From Anodontia alba (lineage: Eukaryota; Mollusca; Bivalvia; Lucinida; Lucinidae), in assembly GCA_964016985.1 (NCBI GenBank), contig OZ024829.1, positions 74,413,610-74,477,609 of the forward strand: DNA of 64,000 nucleotides, given 5' to 3'. Below, one piece after another: positions 10,950 through 22,233 of the stretch. Position 1 is the stretch's first letter; each line of letters begins with the position of its first letter. The notes under the pieces are model-generated. The model was given only the letters and a program-made list of their open reading frames with translations. It was not told the DNA's origin and did no database searches. Both the position numbers and the translations under genes were made by a program.

Positions 10950-12531
10950 CAGGGATCATTTTCTGGCGCGATTTCGCGATATTCTCGCATTTTTTTGCAA
11001 GAAATCGCAACAAAATTCCCGGAGTGAGAAAAAAAATCGCATGCTGAATTTTTCTCATTTCGCGCCGTAAAGTTCCTATTTTGCACATGCGGTTCATTTC
11101 GAGACTATCGGACTGTTCTGTTTGACCGGTTTCTGAATTATTGTGGCGCCAAAATTCATTACGCATACGACCGCAGGTAACCATTCATTAATCTGTATCA
11201 CTGAAAAGCTGTTTCGTAAAATTTCACTCTCGGTCTCTGGTTTAAGTAAGCGCTTTTTTGATCGCGAGGTATTGTCAGCAAAAAAAAAAAAAAGTCCGCC
11301 GACTCTGAAAAAGAAAGAAAGAACATTATCCGCCCCGAAGCCGTCCAGTCGGGATGGCAACATGTTAAAGTATCATGTTCGAGCACAACCCAGCTCGACT
11401 GAAGCGGCCACGCTCTCCTCCCCTGATTCGGATGACGGTCAAACACGACCAAACTGCCTGATGAATACCGAGATGAATACCCTTATTCAGCTGTTTGCAT
11501 TTTGTTACGAGCCAGGCGTAACGAGAAAGAAATGAAAGGGAAACCAGCAACAAGCTTTTAAAGTATTTACAGTATATGTTGATAACAAAAAATAAGAAAA
11601 TGTGCAAGACAGAACAAATTCTGTCCGGTCTCAAGGACACATAATTGAAATTCCATGAGTCCTATGATAAAATCATGAGTCTGTAATATATTTTAGAGCA
11701 GATATCTACTATTTTTGTGAGCTCAGGGATCTACTGTTTTGTGAGCTCAGGGACTCACTCATATAAAAATTTGTGAGTCCCAGAGAAAAATTATTATGAG
11801 TATATGAATCGGAACTCGCAGGTAAAAAATCATTGGCTAATGTCACAAAATCCCTGCGAAATATTCCAGAAGAATTTCTGAAACAAATCCTTTAAATTGC
11901 AGTTTCTGATCCCACAATTTAAAGTCCCTGAATTCAGATTTTAATTCCAGAATTAATGAAACATTGAAGTAATCCAGTAAAGAATGAAAGTGTACAAAGA
12001 TGCTCATATGAAAATCTTCTCTCCTTATATAATATCAAAGCACACTCTAAAAACATTACAGTACTAAAGGCATCACTTATTATCCAGTATTTATCAGGAA
12101 AAAAATAAATGTTCTGTGACATGCCAAAAATAGCTTAATCTAGAATATTCCATCTGGAAATTCCAAAAAGAATACAAACAACTTGCTTTTGTAAACATGA
12201 TTTTCCAGAAAGTTCAAATTTATATATAAACACTTGCAGTAAACATGAAAATAATGATACTTAAAATAATCAAACACCCTATATATAACAATTTTATTAA
12301 CCTGATTAAGAGTACGTTACAAAATAAGGAATAATAATACTCATTACTTATACATACAATTCTGATACAAAATCTGACCTTTACAAAAAAAAAAAAAAAA
12401 AAAAAAAATCTCACTCAGTTTGTCTGAGAGAGCAAAAAAAAAAAAATCTCACTGAATTTGAAGATCTCTCACTGTTTTTGTCCAAGTGGGATTTTTTCTC
12501 TCACAAAAATCCGGGGCCAGAATAATCCCTG
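10950..12531. mobile_element. hAT-like non-autonomous DNA transposon
   Basis: The termini are CAGGGATCATTTTCTGGCGC at the left and the reverse complement of CAGGGATTATTCTGGCCCCG at the right. They are flanked by the duplicated hexamer TATAAG (10944-10949 and 12532-12537). TIRs beginning CAGGG are usual for hAT elements, whose target duplications are 8 bp in most groups and 5-6 bp in some. The interior has stretched A/T runs and a 130-codon frame (11143-11535, plus) with KKK and serine-rich stretches. No transposase motif is recognisable there, so I do not call it a gene. Confidence 0.7.
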
Positions 12532-12712
12532 TATAAGTAAATATAAATGGTAAATGAAATTAAAATGAAGTTTTTATAAGTAAAACATATTTTAACTAGT
12601 ATTACTTAACCTATAGATAATGTGCTATTCTATTCTGTATTACAAACCTGCCACAGAAAAAAACGACAGTCTTAGGAGTCTTAATCCAGAAGGTCCCTTA
12701 GGCAGTTACCTG

Positions 12713-12989
12713 AATGAGTTGGAGCTTAACAACACGTCAACCCTTGTGGGTCATTTTGTGTCATCTCCCAGAGAAAGGGAGAAAAGAGATTGTAGAGGAG
12801 ATGAAAGAGAGGGACAGGGAAGAAAGAGAAACAAGAATGAAAGTGAAGAAACAGAAGAAATAAAAATATTCCCCCTCTACCCTTACCTGCTACAAGGATA
12901 GCAGGCCTTGCTCAACTGTAAGCCAATCTCAGTTGGACGCCCCGGTGATGTTAAGATACACAACACCTTCGCCACATCTGACCACCCCC
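12713..12989 (-). mobile_element. SINE (family 3) with 13-bp target duplication
   Basis: Flanked by AGGCAGTTACCTG at 12700-12712 and 12990-13002. The uninterrupted DIRS module has this sequence once (near 47000 and 56235). The left end carries the shared SINE 3' tail (CTTAACAACACGTCAACCC), so the element lies on the minus strand. The tRNA-like head at the right is not clear. A second, 5'-truncated copy is at 20284-20425. Confidence 0.8.
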
Positions 12990-13064
12990 AGGCAGTTACC
13001 TGTGTGATGTCACTCCTCCCGCCATTCCGATCATGTGTCAGTTTCTTTGAAGTATAAAACAATA

Positions 13065-15059
13065 CTAGAGGCCCAAGTGGGCCAGAAATCGCTCACCTGG
13101 ATTAGGCTGATCATGATATGTTACATTGTGCCATGGTGGCCATCTTGGCTATCAGATCAGATTGCCTTTAGCAATTCAGAATGCTGATGCTGTTTGAAGA
13201 GTTTCAAGATAGAACCATGGCCGCCATCTTGGATATTGGAATCAAATGATTCAGCAATTCTGAATCTCCATTTTACCCCAATGCCTCCCATCAAGTTTCG
13301 GTTCAACCTGACTTACTGTTTGGGAGGAGATGTGATTTGAAGAATTTCAAGATGGCGGCCATCTTGGACATTGGAAAAGAAGGAGTTTAGCAATTCTGAA
13401 TTTCCATAACACCCCAATGCCTCCCATCACGTTTAAGGTTGACTTACCCTTCAGTAGCAGATGTGATTTGAAGATTTTCAAGATGGCTGCCACGGTGGCC
13501 ATCTTGAATATCAGAATGGAATCATTTTAGCAATTCTAAATTGCCATGCTGCCCCAATGCCTTACAACAAGTTTCTCCTCCATCCCACTTACTGTTCGGG
13601 AGCAGATAACAATTGAAGACTTACAAGATGGCCGGAAGAGATGTTGTTCGAAGATTTTCAAGATGGCTGACAATTTTAGCAATTCTGAATCTCTATGTTG
13701 CTCCGATGCCTCCTCTCAAGTTTTGGCTAAATCGGACCTATGGTTTGGGAGGAGATATTGTTTGGAGAATTTCAAGATGGCGGCCATCTTGGATATCTGA
13801 ACGGAAGGATTTTAGCGATTCTGAATCTCTGTGTCACTGTGATGCTTCCCATCAAGTTTTGGCTCAATCCCACTCACGGTTTGGGCGGAGATGTCAGAAC
13901 AGAACTACTTTAGCAATTCTGAATCTTTATGTTGATGCAATGCCTCCCATCATGTTTTGGCTTAATCCCACCTACAGTTTGGGAGGAGATGTCATTTGTA
14001 GTATTACAAGATGGCCGCCAGCCATCTTGGAAATCGGAACAGAACGATTTTAGCAAATACGAATCTCTATAACTCCCCAAAGCCTCCCATCAAGTTTCAG
14101 CTCAATCTGACATAGTTTGGGATTAGATGTCATTTGAAGAATTTCATGATGGCCGCCATGGCGGCCATCTTGGATATTGGAACTGATCGATTTTAGCATT
14201 TAGAATCACTGTGTCACTGTGATTCTTGACATGAAGTTTTGGCTCAATCCAACTTACAGTTTGGGAGGAGATATCGTTTGAAGAATTTCAATCTTGGATA
14301 TTGAAGCAGAACAATTTTAGCTGAATCTCTATGTTGCTCCAATGCCTCCCATAAAGTTTCAGCTTAATCTGACTTACGGTTTGGGAGGAGATGTCGTTTG
14401 AAGAATTTCAAGATGGAAACTGTGGCGGCCATCTTGGATATCAGAACGGAATGGCTTTAGCAATTCTGAATCTCTGTGTCACTGTGATGCTTCCCATCAA
14501 GATTTGGCTCAATCCTACTTATAGTTTGGGAGGAGATGTTGTTTGAAGAATTTCAAGATGGCCGCCGGGACGGCCATCTTGGAAACTGGAAGGAACAATT
14601 TTAACAATTCAGAATCTCTATGTGGCTCCAATGCCTCCCATCAAGTTTCGGCTCAATCTGACTTATGGTTTGGGAGGAGATGTTGTTTGAAGAATTTCAA
14701 GATGGCTGCCATGGTGGCCATCTTGTATATCGGAGCGGAAGGATTTTAGCAATTCTGAATCTCTGTGTCACTGTGATGCCTCCCATCAAGTTTTGGCTCA
14801 ATCCAACTTGTGGTTGGGAGAAGATGTCTTCTGAAGAATTTCAAGACGGCCACCATGGCAGCTATCTTGGATATCAGAAGAGAACTATTTTAGCAATTCT
14901 GAATCTCCATGTTGCCACAATGCCTCCTACTAAGTTTCAGCTTAATCCAACTTATGGTTCTGGAGGAGATGTCAAAAATGTGAAAAGCTAACGATGGATG
15001 GACAATGGACAACAGGCCATTGCATTAGCAGACCTGGTGCAAAGCTCCAGGTGAGCTAA
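13065..15059 (+). mobile_element. SF1 element, about 133-145-bp units (family K)
   Basis: The 5' end is CTAGAGGCCCAAGTGGGCC (hairpin) with the word GCTCACCTGG. The 3' end is AAGCTCCAGGTGAGCTAA at 15059. Units contain GGAGGAGATG, GAAGAATTTCAAGATGG(C/T)CGCC, TTAGCAATTCTGAATCTC and TGCCTCCCATCAAGTTT. TTGGGAGGAG recurs at 14381, 14526 and 14670. Inserted in the DIRS-like copy. Reading frames through it rotate because the unit is not a multiple of three, so they are not genes. Confidence 0.8.
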
Positions 15060-15179
15060 TAACTGAGCTACACAAGGAGGAAGGAGGGATTCTCTTATCT
15101 ATAGGTTAAGTACTACTAGTTAAAATACATTTTACTTATAAAAACTTCATTTTAACTGCATAATACATTAACCTATAGA

Positions 15180-17094
15180 CTAGACAAAGTGACCAGTGGG
15201 GCACGTATACCCCCGACCAGAGCTACCGCCACTTTTTAAAGAGCACAAAGTATGTAGTTTTGACTCTGGAGATGGCAGTTGTATGCTATATGTTATAACA
15301 TTGAAAGAATTCAATCACACATAATGTGAAGCCCTTGACCTCAAAAGTCAGGAACAGGTGCAGGGATTGAGCTAATTAAAATTTTAGCCCTTTAACTAAA
15401 TTCACCATAGACCATTGAAATCAATCAGTCTTTATAATATAAGCAAAAATGACATTTGTATGAAAAGTCTGTTACCTTGACTTTAATGCCATACCCCAGC
15501 TTGGGGATGGTGCCAAGAAAAACTTTAGACCGATATATACCATCATGCTTAATATTAATGAAACCAACGAAAGGATCTTCATAATATAGCTATATAAATT
15601 TTAATGAAAATTTTAACTTGACCTGCCTACCCAATGTCCTCTACATATCGGTAAAGTATCACAAAAATATCTTTTACTGCCCACACAAGACTTAAATAAC
15701 CAAGAGCAAAAACTGCAGAATGGAGTTGGTTAGAGTGTCATTCTTGAATGTGATATGCCTACTCAATGTCCTCTACATACTGGTGAAGTATCATGAAAAT
15801 ATCTTAACGTGTTTTAAAGTTATGGTTCCCACAAAATTTTTACAATTTCGGAGACAAGGGGATATAACTCATGGACCAAGTTAGTTAGAGTTGTCTTTCT
15901 TGTACCCAATACCCCTACCAAATGCTCTCTACAACCTGACAGAGTTTCATGAAAATAGCTCAAAGGGTACTTAGGAGTTATGAGATGCACAAATAATGCG
16001 TTTATGGAGAGACAGATGGCTGGATGGACGGATGGATTCCATGCTGATGGCTATATCCCCTAAACCTATCAGTAGGAGGATAATGAAATTCAACAAAAGG
16101 TCTTGATGGTATAGCTATATAAACTTAGATGCAATTTTTTTTACTTTTATATGAAATTTCTAAGTCTGTGACCTTGACCTCAAGGCCATACCCCGGGATG
16201 CTGAGTAAAACTCTAGACCTATATCTACCAACATGTAAAATATAAATGAAATTCCTCAAAGGGTATGGTATAGCTATATAAACATAAACATAAAACTTTT
16301 GACTTTTTTATGAACTAAGTCTGTGACCTTGACCCCAAGGTTATCCCCTGGGGTAGGATTGGTGCTGATAAAAACTTAAGCCCTATATCTACCATCAGGC
16401 CAAATATGAATGATCTCTATCAAAGGGTCTTCATAATATAAGGTCTTATAAACTTTAACGTAAAAACTTTGACCCTAAGACAAAACTAAAGTATGAACGA
16501 ATAATGCTTCAACGGATGGACGGACAGAGGAACAGATTCCTTGCTGATAGCTGTATCTGCTCAACCTTTCAGTTAGGGGATAATGGAATTTAACAAAAGG
16601 TCTTGATGATATGGCTATATAAACTTAAATGAAAAAATTTTTACTTTTATATGAAAATTCTATGTTTGTGACCTTGACCTCGGTCACACCCGGGGTGCAG
16701 ATCATGATGAGTAAGACTCTAGGCCGATATCTACCAACATGTCAAATATAAATGAAATTCCTCAAGGGTCTTGATGATATAACTATATAAACTTAAACAC
16801 AAAAAACTTTGACTTTTTTATGAAAATTCTAAGTCCGTGACCTTGACCCCAAGGTCACTCCCGGGGTGGGGATGGTGCTGATAAAAAACTTTAGACCTAT
16901 ATCTACCATCATGCCAAATATGAATGAAATCCATCAAAGGGTCTTCAAAATATGAGGTCTTATAAACTTTAACACAAAAACTTTGACCCTGTGACGGAAA
17001 GACAAACGAACAAACAAACATACATACTAACAAACTGACTAACGGAAAAGCAAAAACTATATACCCTCACATACTTCGTATGTCCGGGGTATAA
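15180..17094 (+). mobile_element. SF2 element (family M)
   Basis: Begins CTAGACAAAGTGACC with TATACCCCCG at 15206-15215. It ends in the hairpin region CTATATACCC...CCGGGGTATAA at 17094. Removing it restores CCTATAGA|TAATGTGC exactly as in the uninterrupted DIRS module, so there is no target duplication and the junction is A|T. Internal units contain GTGACCTTGACC, ATATCTACCA-CATG, GGGGTGGGGATGGTG and GGTCTTGATGATAT. Internal GGATGGACGGA tracts occur at about 16024 and 16515. Non-coding. Confidence 0.8.
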
Positions 17095-17326
17095 TAATGT
17101 GCTAGAATTTGCAGATTAGGAGGGAGGAGCTCCCCTAATTTTAACACCAATATACATATATAATCCCTGTACCTCTGGATTCAACTCAGGAAACTCTAAG
17201 GAATCAGATACATTCATGATATATAATCCTAAGAATGATCTAAATTCCCAATAATATATATGTAAGATATTAATTACCTTCACATATGTACAGTAGACTT
17301 TGGAGGCTGCCAATCTTCTTTAAGCT

Positions 17327-17638
17327 TCAAAGGCTACGTTTTCTTGGCCCCCGACCACTTTTTGGGCAACAACTATTGGGCCCAAAGTATGTAGATTTGC
17401 TATTTGCTGACACATGTCTCACAAGTAGAATTTGCAAAGGTAGAAGATTGATTCCAGACTGCTGCTTTAAGTATTTCATAGAGAGGAACCTTATCAAAGA
17501 ATGCCCAGGATTAGAAGATAGTGCCCTGACTTCATGAGCTTTAATTTTTAAGAAAGACATGTCTCTTTGGATGAGTTTCCTATAGGCGAGCTTAATAGCA
17601 TAAGCTACCCATCTCGAGAGAGAAGTCAGAGATGTCAT
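17327..17638 (-). pseudogene. DIRS-like tyrosine recombinase, C-terminal fragment (copy 1)
   Basis: On the minus strand it reads RWVAYAIKLAYRKL, then KIKAHEVRALSSN. The HEVR segment corresponds to the H-x-x-R of tyrosine recombinases. The downstream block that should give KFYLRDM, with the nucleophilic tyrosine, is present in another frame and followed by a stop, so the copy is dead. The N-terminal half of the same gene lies at 19440-19835, separated by an insertion. In life such a recombinase inserts the circular retroelement cDNA. Confidence 0.75.
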
Positions 17639-17796
17639 GATCGCCTTTAATTGGTAGAAACAATCTAGTTCTATTTTGACAATAAGACCTAGTCATTTTA
17701 AGGTAAAATTTTAATGCTCTAATCGGGCATAAAAGTCTATACAAGTGTTCCCTTTTACATGTTCAAGCTAAACTAGTGATAACTATAGGATCTGGG

Positions 17797-19044
17797 CAAT
17801 AGAGCTTATCTGGCAGTGCTACTTACACAGGTATCAGATACGCCATTTTGTCGCTTTTCTCTCTCTCTCTCTCTCTTAGCACGCATACTGTTCTAAAAAT
17901 AGATACTATAGTAAATGGCAAGGGAACGAAAATGTTTTAACAATTTGCTACTATTACCAAAAAAGAAGGGAAAAGAAGACGAAAAATGAGAAATAATTAA
18001 ACTTATAATTATATATTATATATATTTAAATATTCTTAACACACATTCTTCCACTGTCAGAAAATTTCGCCGCTTTCGTCTCATTTCAGGACGCTATTGT
18101 AAGTAACATCATAGTTTGCATGTCTATTTATAGATGCGTCCCCTAATTTGGTGAACAAACTGGGAAAAAAACTGATCTTATTGAAGCATATTAATCATAG
18201 TGTATATAGTTTCAGCATTTCAAACTAAGTTTGTCCTATAAATGGGCATAACTGAGACAAAAATACAAGAAATGCTCTCTCGGCTAGTTTTCTTCCGAGC
18301 TTGGCTTTTATACCCCTGCAGTGAGAAACAATCATTGTCAAAAACTAGAACAATGATTTCAACAATATCAATGCTGTAAATAACAATTATATTATATAAT
18401 CATATGAAACTGAGATACAAGCCGATTGAAATATAGTTTAGATAAAATGACAAAAATAAAATTTATGATCGGCTGAAAAATGATCGGTGGATCGGATCTG
18501 ACTTGGCTTTTATACCCGACCCTTCTTCCATGTGTGGCTTGTGACTGTAGCGACTGTCACTTCTACATTTTCCCCGAGCACACCTCTTAGTTAGCCTTGT
18601 CTTATATAATATATGCACATCAAAGAAATAGCTACTGTGCATCCGTCATCTTTCAGAAAGTAGTTTGTTTTGTTTTTGTTTTGTTTTTTGCTCAGCAATT
18701 TACACATAAGAAGTAAATTTGCAAACGTTTACCATGATTTAATGCAAAACCTTTTGTCGTAACTACCTTTGCACAAAAAAGTTTTATTCAAGTCATCGGT
18801 TTTTAAAAATCAAATATTTTTGAAACAAAAAAAAGAATGCAAATTATGCAGAAATCTGTAGTGGAGGTAGCTTGGAGGCAGAATTTCAACAAATTTTGCT
18901 CTGTCATTTTTTTTTTTTTTTTTTTTTTTTCAATTTTCTCAGTATTGTTGTGAAACATCAATAATTCAAATTCAGCAAAGAAAAGTACAATGTAAATATA
19001 TTTTCCTGGACAAAAATCAAAAAAATCACTTCACTACAGAAACT

Positions 19045-19077
<33 letters not shown>

Positions 19078-19439
19078 GGCCATAAATTTAATTTTAGGAG
19101 AAATATTTGAGAATAAAGCACAGAAACAGAAAAGACAAATGGTGTCTGATAAGATATGGTCAGTCAGATCAAATTATACACCAAGCAAAAAAAAAAAAAA
19201 AAACGTCTTTTCAAGTGATGTTGAAAGGACTGCTAAATCTAAATCTTAAATCCATCTGATACTATCAAATCACACATTCATAAATGTTGGGTCAATTAAC
19301 ATACAAAAATAAACAAAGAAAGGACTTTGACTCACTTCTCCTAGTGCAGAGCTATATAATTCTAACTGCAGCTGAAAAATGTTTGTACCCAACCAGGTAA
19401 AGTTTATGTTTATCAGTTACTGCCGGAGTAGGTCTATTG
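17797..19439. mobile_element. 1.6 kb TIR-type insertion in DIRS copy, non-autonomous
   Basis: The left end CAATAGAGCTTATCTGGCAGT and the reverse complement of the right end, CAATAGACCTACTCCGGCAGT, match at 16 of 21 positions. The recombinase gene runs into it on the left and resumes at 19440 on the right. The interior is AT-rich with a (TC)n run at about 17857-17876 and long T and A runs (about 18907, 19050, 19187). No transposase is seen, and the superfamily and target duplication could not be settled. Confidence 0.6.
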
Positions 19440-19835
19440 GATGGAAGCTGATTCTTTGCTAAAAACCCAGTTTGTACTATCAATGATACTGAACCATCCT
19501 TAAATGATTTGCATCCATTGCCAAAGCATGAATTTCGCTACATCTTTTAGCTGTGGCAAGAGCTAATAGAAAGGCAGTTTTAATTGTAATATGAAGTTTA
19601 GATGCCTTATGTAAGGGTTCATATAGGGCTTTCTGTAGACCCAAGATAAGGTAAGAGATCTTTGTACAGGTCGTTGCAATTCAAAAGATCTAATTAATTC
19701 TGATAATACTGGGTAAGATCCGATTCTATTACCAGTCTTACATTTAAGTGTATTTGAGGTCAAGGATCTATAGCCCTTGATGGTATGAATCCACTCTATA
19801 TGTTTTATATCATTCCTTAAGAAAGATAGTCAGGC
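19440..19835 (-). pseudogene. DIRS-like tyrosine recombinase, N-terminal/core fragment (copy 1)
   Basis: The minus frame contains HTIKGYRSLTSNTLKCKTGN, then RIGSYPVLSELIRSFELQRP (core-binding domain). The stretch around the first catalytic arginine (TAKRCSEIHAL in the second copy) lies at about 19520-19560 in a shifted frame. The order and spacing match 48030-48330 of copy 2. It is broken by frameshifts and by the 17797-19439 insertion. Confidence 0.7.
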
Positions 19836-19929
19836 GGGTAAACTATTATGGGGTGGGTCGAAATATTACAGTGATATATTGACCCACAGGTCATTATATT
19901 ATGACATGCAGGTCAATTTTTAAGCGGGT

Positions 19930-20235
19930 TTTGTGTTGAGATTTTACGGCCCAGTCAACCCAATGGGGTCATGTCGAGCACGGTCAGTTTACCAAACCAC
20001 ACGTTTACTGGGCAGGCTTAGTCCTCTAAGCGGTTAACCAGTATTGTGCACATTCTTTCGCCAGAAACTGACAACTGCCCTTCTTGAATCAGCGGAAGGG
20101 AGAGAATGACCGTAGAAAATATATTTCATGATCAATCTCTACCAAAGAATGTTGCCGACCTCAGCGGGGTTTGAACCCGTGACCTCCTGGTCTCCAGTCG
20201 GACGGCACATCCAACTGAGCCACCGAGGCCAGCCA
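19930..20235 (-). mobile_element. tRNA-derived SINE (family 2), best-preserved copy
   Basis: On the minus strand the head carries box A-like TGGCTCAGTTGG and box B-like GGTTCAAACCC, so polymerase III promotion is expected for the family. The body contains AGTCCTCTAAGCGGTTAACC and AACTGACAACTGCCCTTCTT. The 3' tail at the left is GTTGAGATTTTACGGCCC and GTCAACCC. A possible poor target duplication (TATTATGACATGCA against TATTATATGACATCTGCA) was not used as evidence. Confidence 0.85.
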
Positions 20236-20283
20236 AAATATTATATGACATCTGCATCTATCTAAAATAGACATTGATTGTAT

Positions 20284-20425
20284 TGGGGTTAAACGACACG
20301 TCAACCCTTGTGAGTCATTTTGTGTCGTCTCCCAGAGAAAGGGAGAAAAGAGACAGAAGAGATAGTTGAAGAGATGAAAGAGGGGAACAGTGAGAAAGAG
20401 GAACAGGAAAGAAAGTGAAAAGAAA
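20284..20425 (-). mobile_element. 5'-truncated SINE (family 3)
   Basis: Matches 12725-12850 (ACACGTCAACCCTTGTG-GTC, CTCCCAGAGAAAGGGAGAAA). The left end carries the shared 3' tail. The right end, which is the 5' side, stops at GAAAAGAAA where an SF2 element begins. Confidence 0.75.
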
Positions 20426-21300
20426 CTAGAAATGTGTCAGTATGACACAGATGCCCCCGCCCAGGGCCATCCTCAACCACATGCAGGTATTTTGCAAAAA
20501 TGAAGTTGAAAAAAGGGCCATAACTCTCATAATAATTGGCAGATTTTACCCTAAATAGAACTTGACCATATTTTATGATTATATACCTGGGAATAAAATA
20601 TGAATCCAATACACAAATCAATCTTTTTTAAAAAAATATCGGAAGGAAAACATCTTTTGAAGGTGAAAAAGGGCCATAACTCCCATAATGATGGGTTGAT
20701 TTTACCCTACTTGGACCTTGACCTCTATTTTATGATTATATACCTGTGTGTTAAATTTTAATTCAATACACTGATGTTTTCAAAAGATATCAAATTGAAA
20801 CTTTTTTCAACGTTGAAAAAGGGCCGTAACTCCAAATATAATTGGTGGATTTTACCCTAAATCCAACTTGACATACATTTTATGATTATATACCTGTGTA
20901 TAAAATCTGAATCCAATAAACTAATCTTTCCAAAAGATATCAAATGGAAACCATTTTTCAACTATTTTTCAACATTGATAAAGGGCCGTAACTCCAAAAT
21001 AATTACTGGATTTTACCCTAAATCAAACTTGACCTATATTTTATAATTATATGCTTGTGTATAAAATATGAATCCAATTCACTAATCTTTTCAAAAGTTA
21101 TGGAACAGAAACCATTTTTCAAAGTTGAAAAAGAGTCATAACTCCAAAAATAATTGGTGGATTTAACCCTAAATCAAACTTGACCTACATTTTATGATTA
21201 TATACCTGTGTATAAAATTTGAATCCAATACACTAATCTTTTCAAAAGATATCGAACAGAAACCATTTTTCAACCACCCGACCACCCCCATCTAAAATAG
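20426..21300 (+). repeat. SF2 element (family I), 3' end not seen
   Basis: Begins CTAGAAATGTGTCAGTATGACAC (hairpin GTGTCAGTATGACAC), then GATGCCCCCGCCC. The array units contain GGGCC(A/G)TAACTCC, ATTGGTGGATTTTACCCTAA, ATTTTATGATTATATACCTG and TCTTTTCAAAAGATATC, in about five units of 130-150 bp. The usual GGAC tract and hairpin are missing, so it is 3'-truncated. Confidence 0.7.
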
Positions 21301-21389
21301 ACAAGAAAGTTTTTCTCTATATGAGACTATGTAAAACAAGTGACTCCTTTGGGAGATGTGCTTTGGGAGGTGGGAAGGGGGATTATTGC

Positions 21390-22195
21390 ATTATTGACCC
21401 TATGGCTATAATTTGAACAATCATGGTAAAGATCCATTAAATGAAGTAACATGTCAAATATCAAAGGCTTAGGCCTAGATATATAGGAAAATAAGCCCTG
21501 CCCCCTGGCGTCCATGTTTTTTGATGAAAATATCATGATGGCTTGAGCAATCTTGGTACAGGGGTCACCAAAGGAACTTTTTTGATAAAATATTGCAGAT
21601 ATTGAGCAAAGCTCAAATGCCCCTGGGCCATAGCCATCAGAAGCATGTCGAACAATTTTAATGATGCAAATTTCCCTATACATTGCACTTCAGTGAGAAA
21701 TGCGAAAATTTTTATTGGAGAGAAAGGAAAATGTACAAGTAAAGGGAATGATAAGCATGAGGATGCTGTTCTTTTCTTACACAATAAAACAAGTCATACT
21801 CAATGTTTGTACCAAATTCAAACTCCTAGGTAGAGTAGTTCCTGAGAAATTTTTTGACAGAAAAAAAAAAGAGTTTACACACAGATATACACACAGACAA
21901 ACATTGTTATTGGTCAGACAAAAACTATATCTTTTTATATACTTCGTATGCTGGAGGTATAAATCGGTCCTGTGGTTTCTGACAAGAAGATGTTTAGAGT
22001 TTCTATTTAGATATATAGGGAAAATAAGTGTTGCCCCCTGGAGGCAATGCTTTTTGATGAATCATGATGGCTTGAACAATCATAGTAGAGGGTCATCAAA
22101 GAAACATTTCTGCCACATTATACTGAAATCAGTCTAGTGGTTTATGACAAGAAGATTTTTGAAGTTTTCTATATAAATATACTCTAAAAATTCTA
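21390..22195 (+). repeat. SF1 family C array, interrupted
   Basis: Contains the family C words CCTGGCGTCCATGTTTTTTG, ATGGCTTGAGCAATCTTGG and GTGGTTTCTGACAAGAAGAT. It is interrupted at 21596-21962 by an SF2-like element. It probably continues beyond the 22234-23366 insert into 23740-24265. Confidence 0.6.
21596..21962 (+). mobile_element. short SF2-like element nested in family C
   Basis: 5' CAGATATTGAGCAAAGCTCAAATGCCCC (hairpin TTGAGCAAAGCTCAA plus a CCCC word). 3' ACTATATCTTTTTATATACTTCGTATGCTGGAGGTATAA, preceded by an ACACAGACAAAC tract. The host sequence TATTG...ATCGGTCC continues on both sides. Boundaries are approximate. Confidence 0.5.
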
Positions 22196-22233
22196 AGTAT
22201 AGTCCAAGCATTTATTAGAATCACAACCTTACA

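Larger units (their letters stand above)
12558..19840 (-). mobile_element. DIRS-like retroelement 3' part, split by four nested insertions
   Basis: The host pieces are 12558-12712, 13003-13064, 15060-15179, 17095-17796 and 19440-about 19840. In order they align with one uninterrupted block, 46842-about 48330, of the second DIRS-like copy. The shared order is: terminal complementary module, tyrosine recombinase C-terminus (17327-17638), then tyrosine recombinase N-terminal half (19440-19835), all minus strand. The inserts are a SINE, an SF1 element, an SF2 element and a 1.6 kb TIR element. RT and RNase H are absent. Confidence 0.8.

Noticed and set aside
11143..11535. 130-codon frame inside the hAT-like element
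   Set aside because: Contains homopolymer-derived KKKK and no zinc-finger, RNase H-like or dimerisation motif of hAT transposases; kept only as interior sequence.
17797..19439. Helitron origin for the 1.6 kb insertion
   Set aside because: It has imperfect terminal inverted repeats (CAATAGA...GGCAGT) and lacks the GAGCTAA or GGGGTATAA end hairpins of the SF1/SF2 elements.
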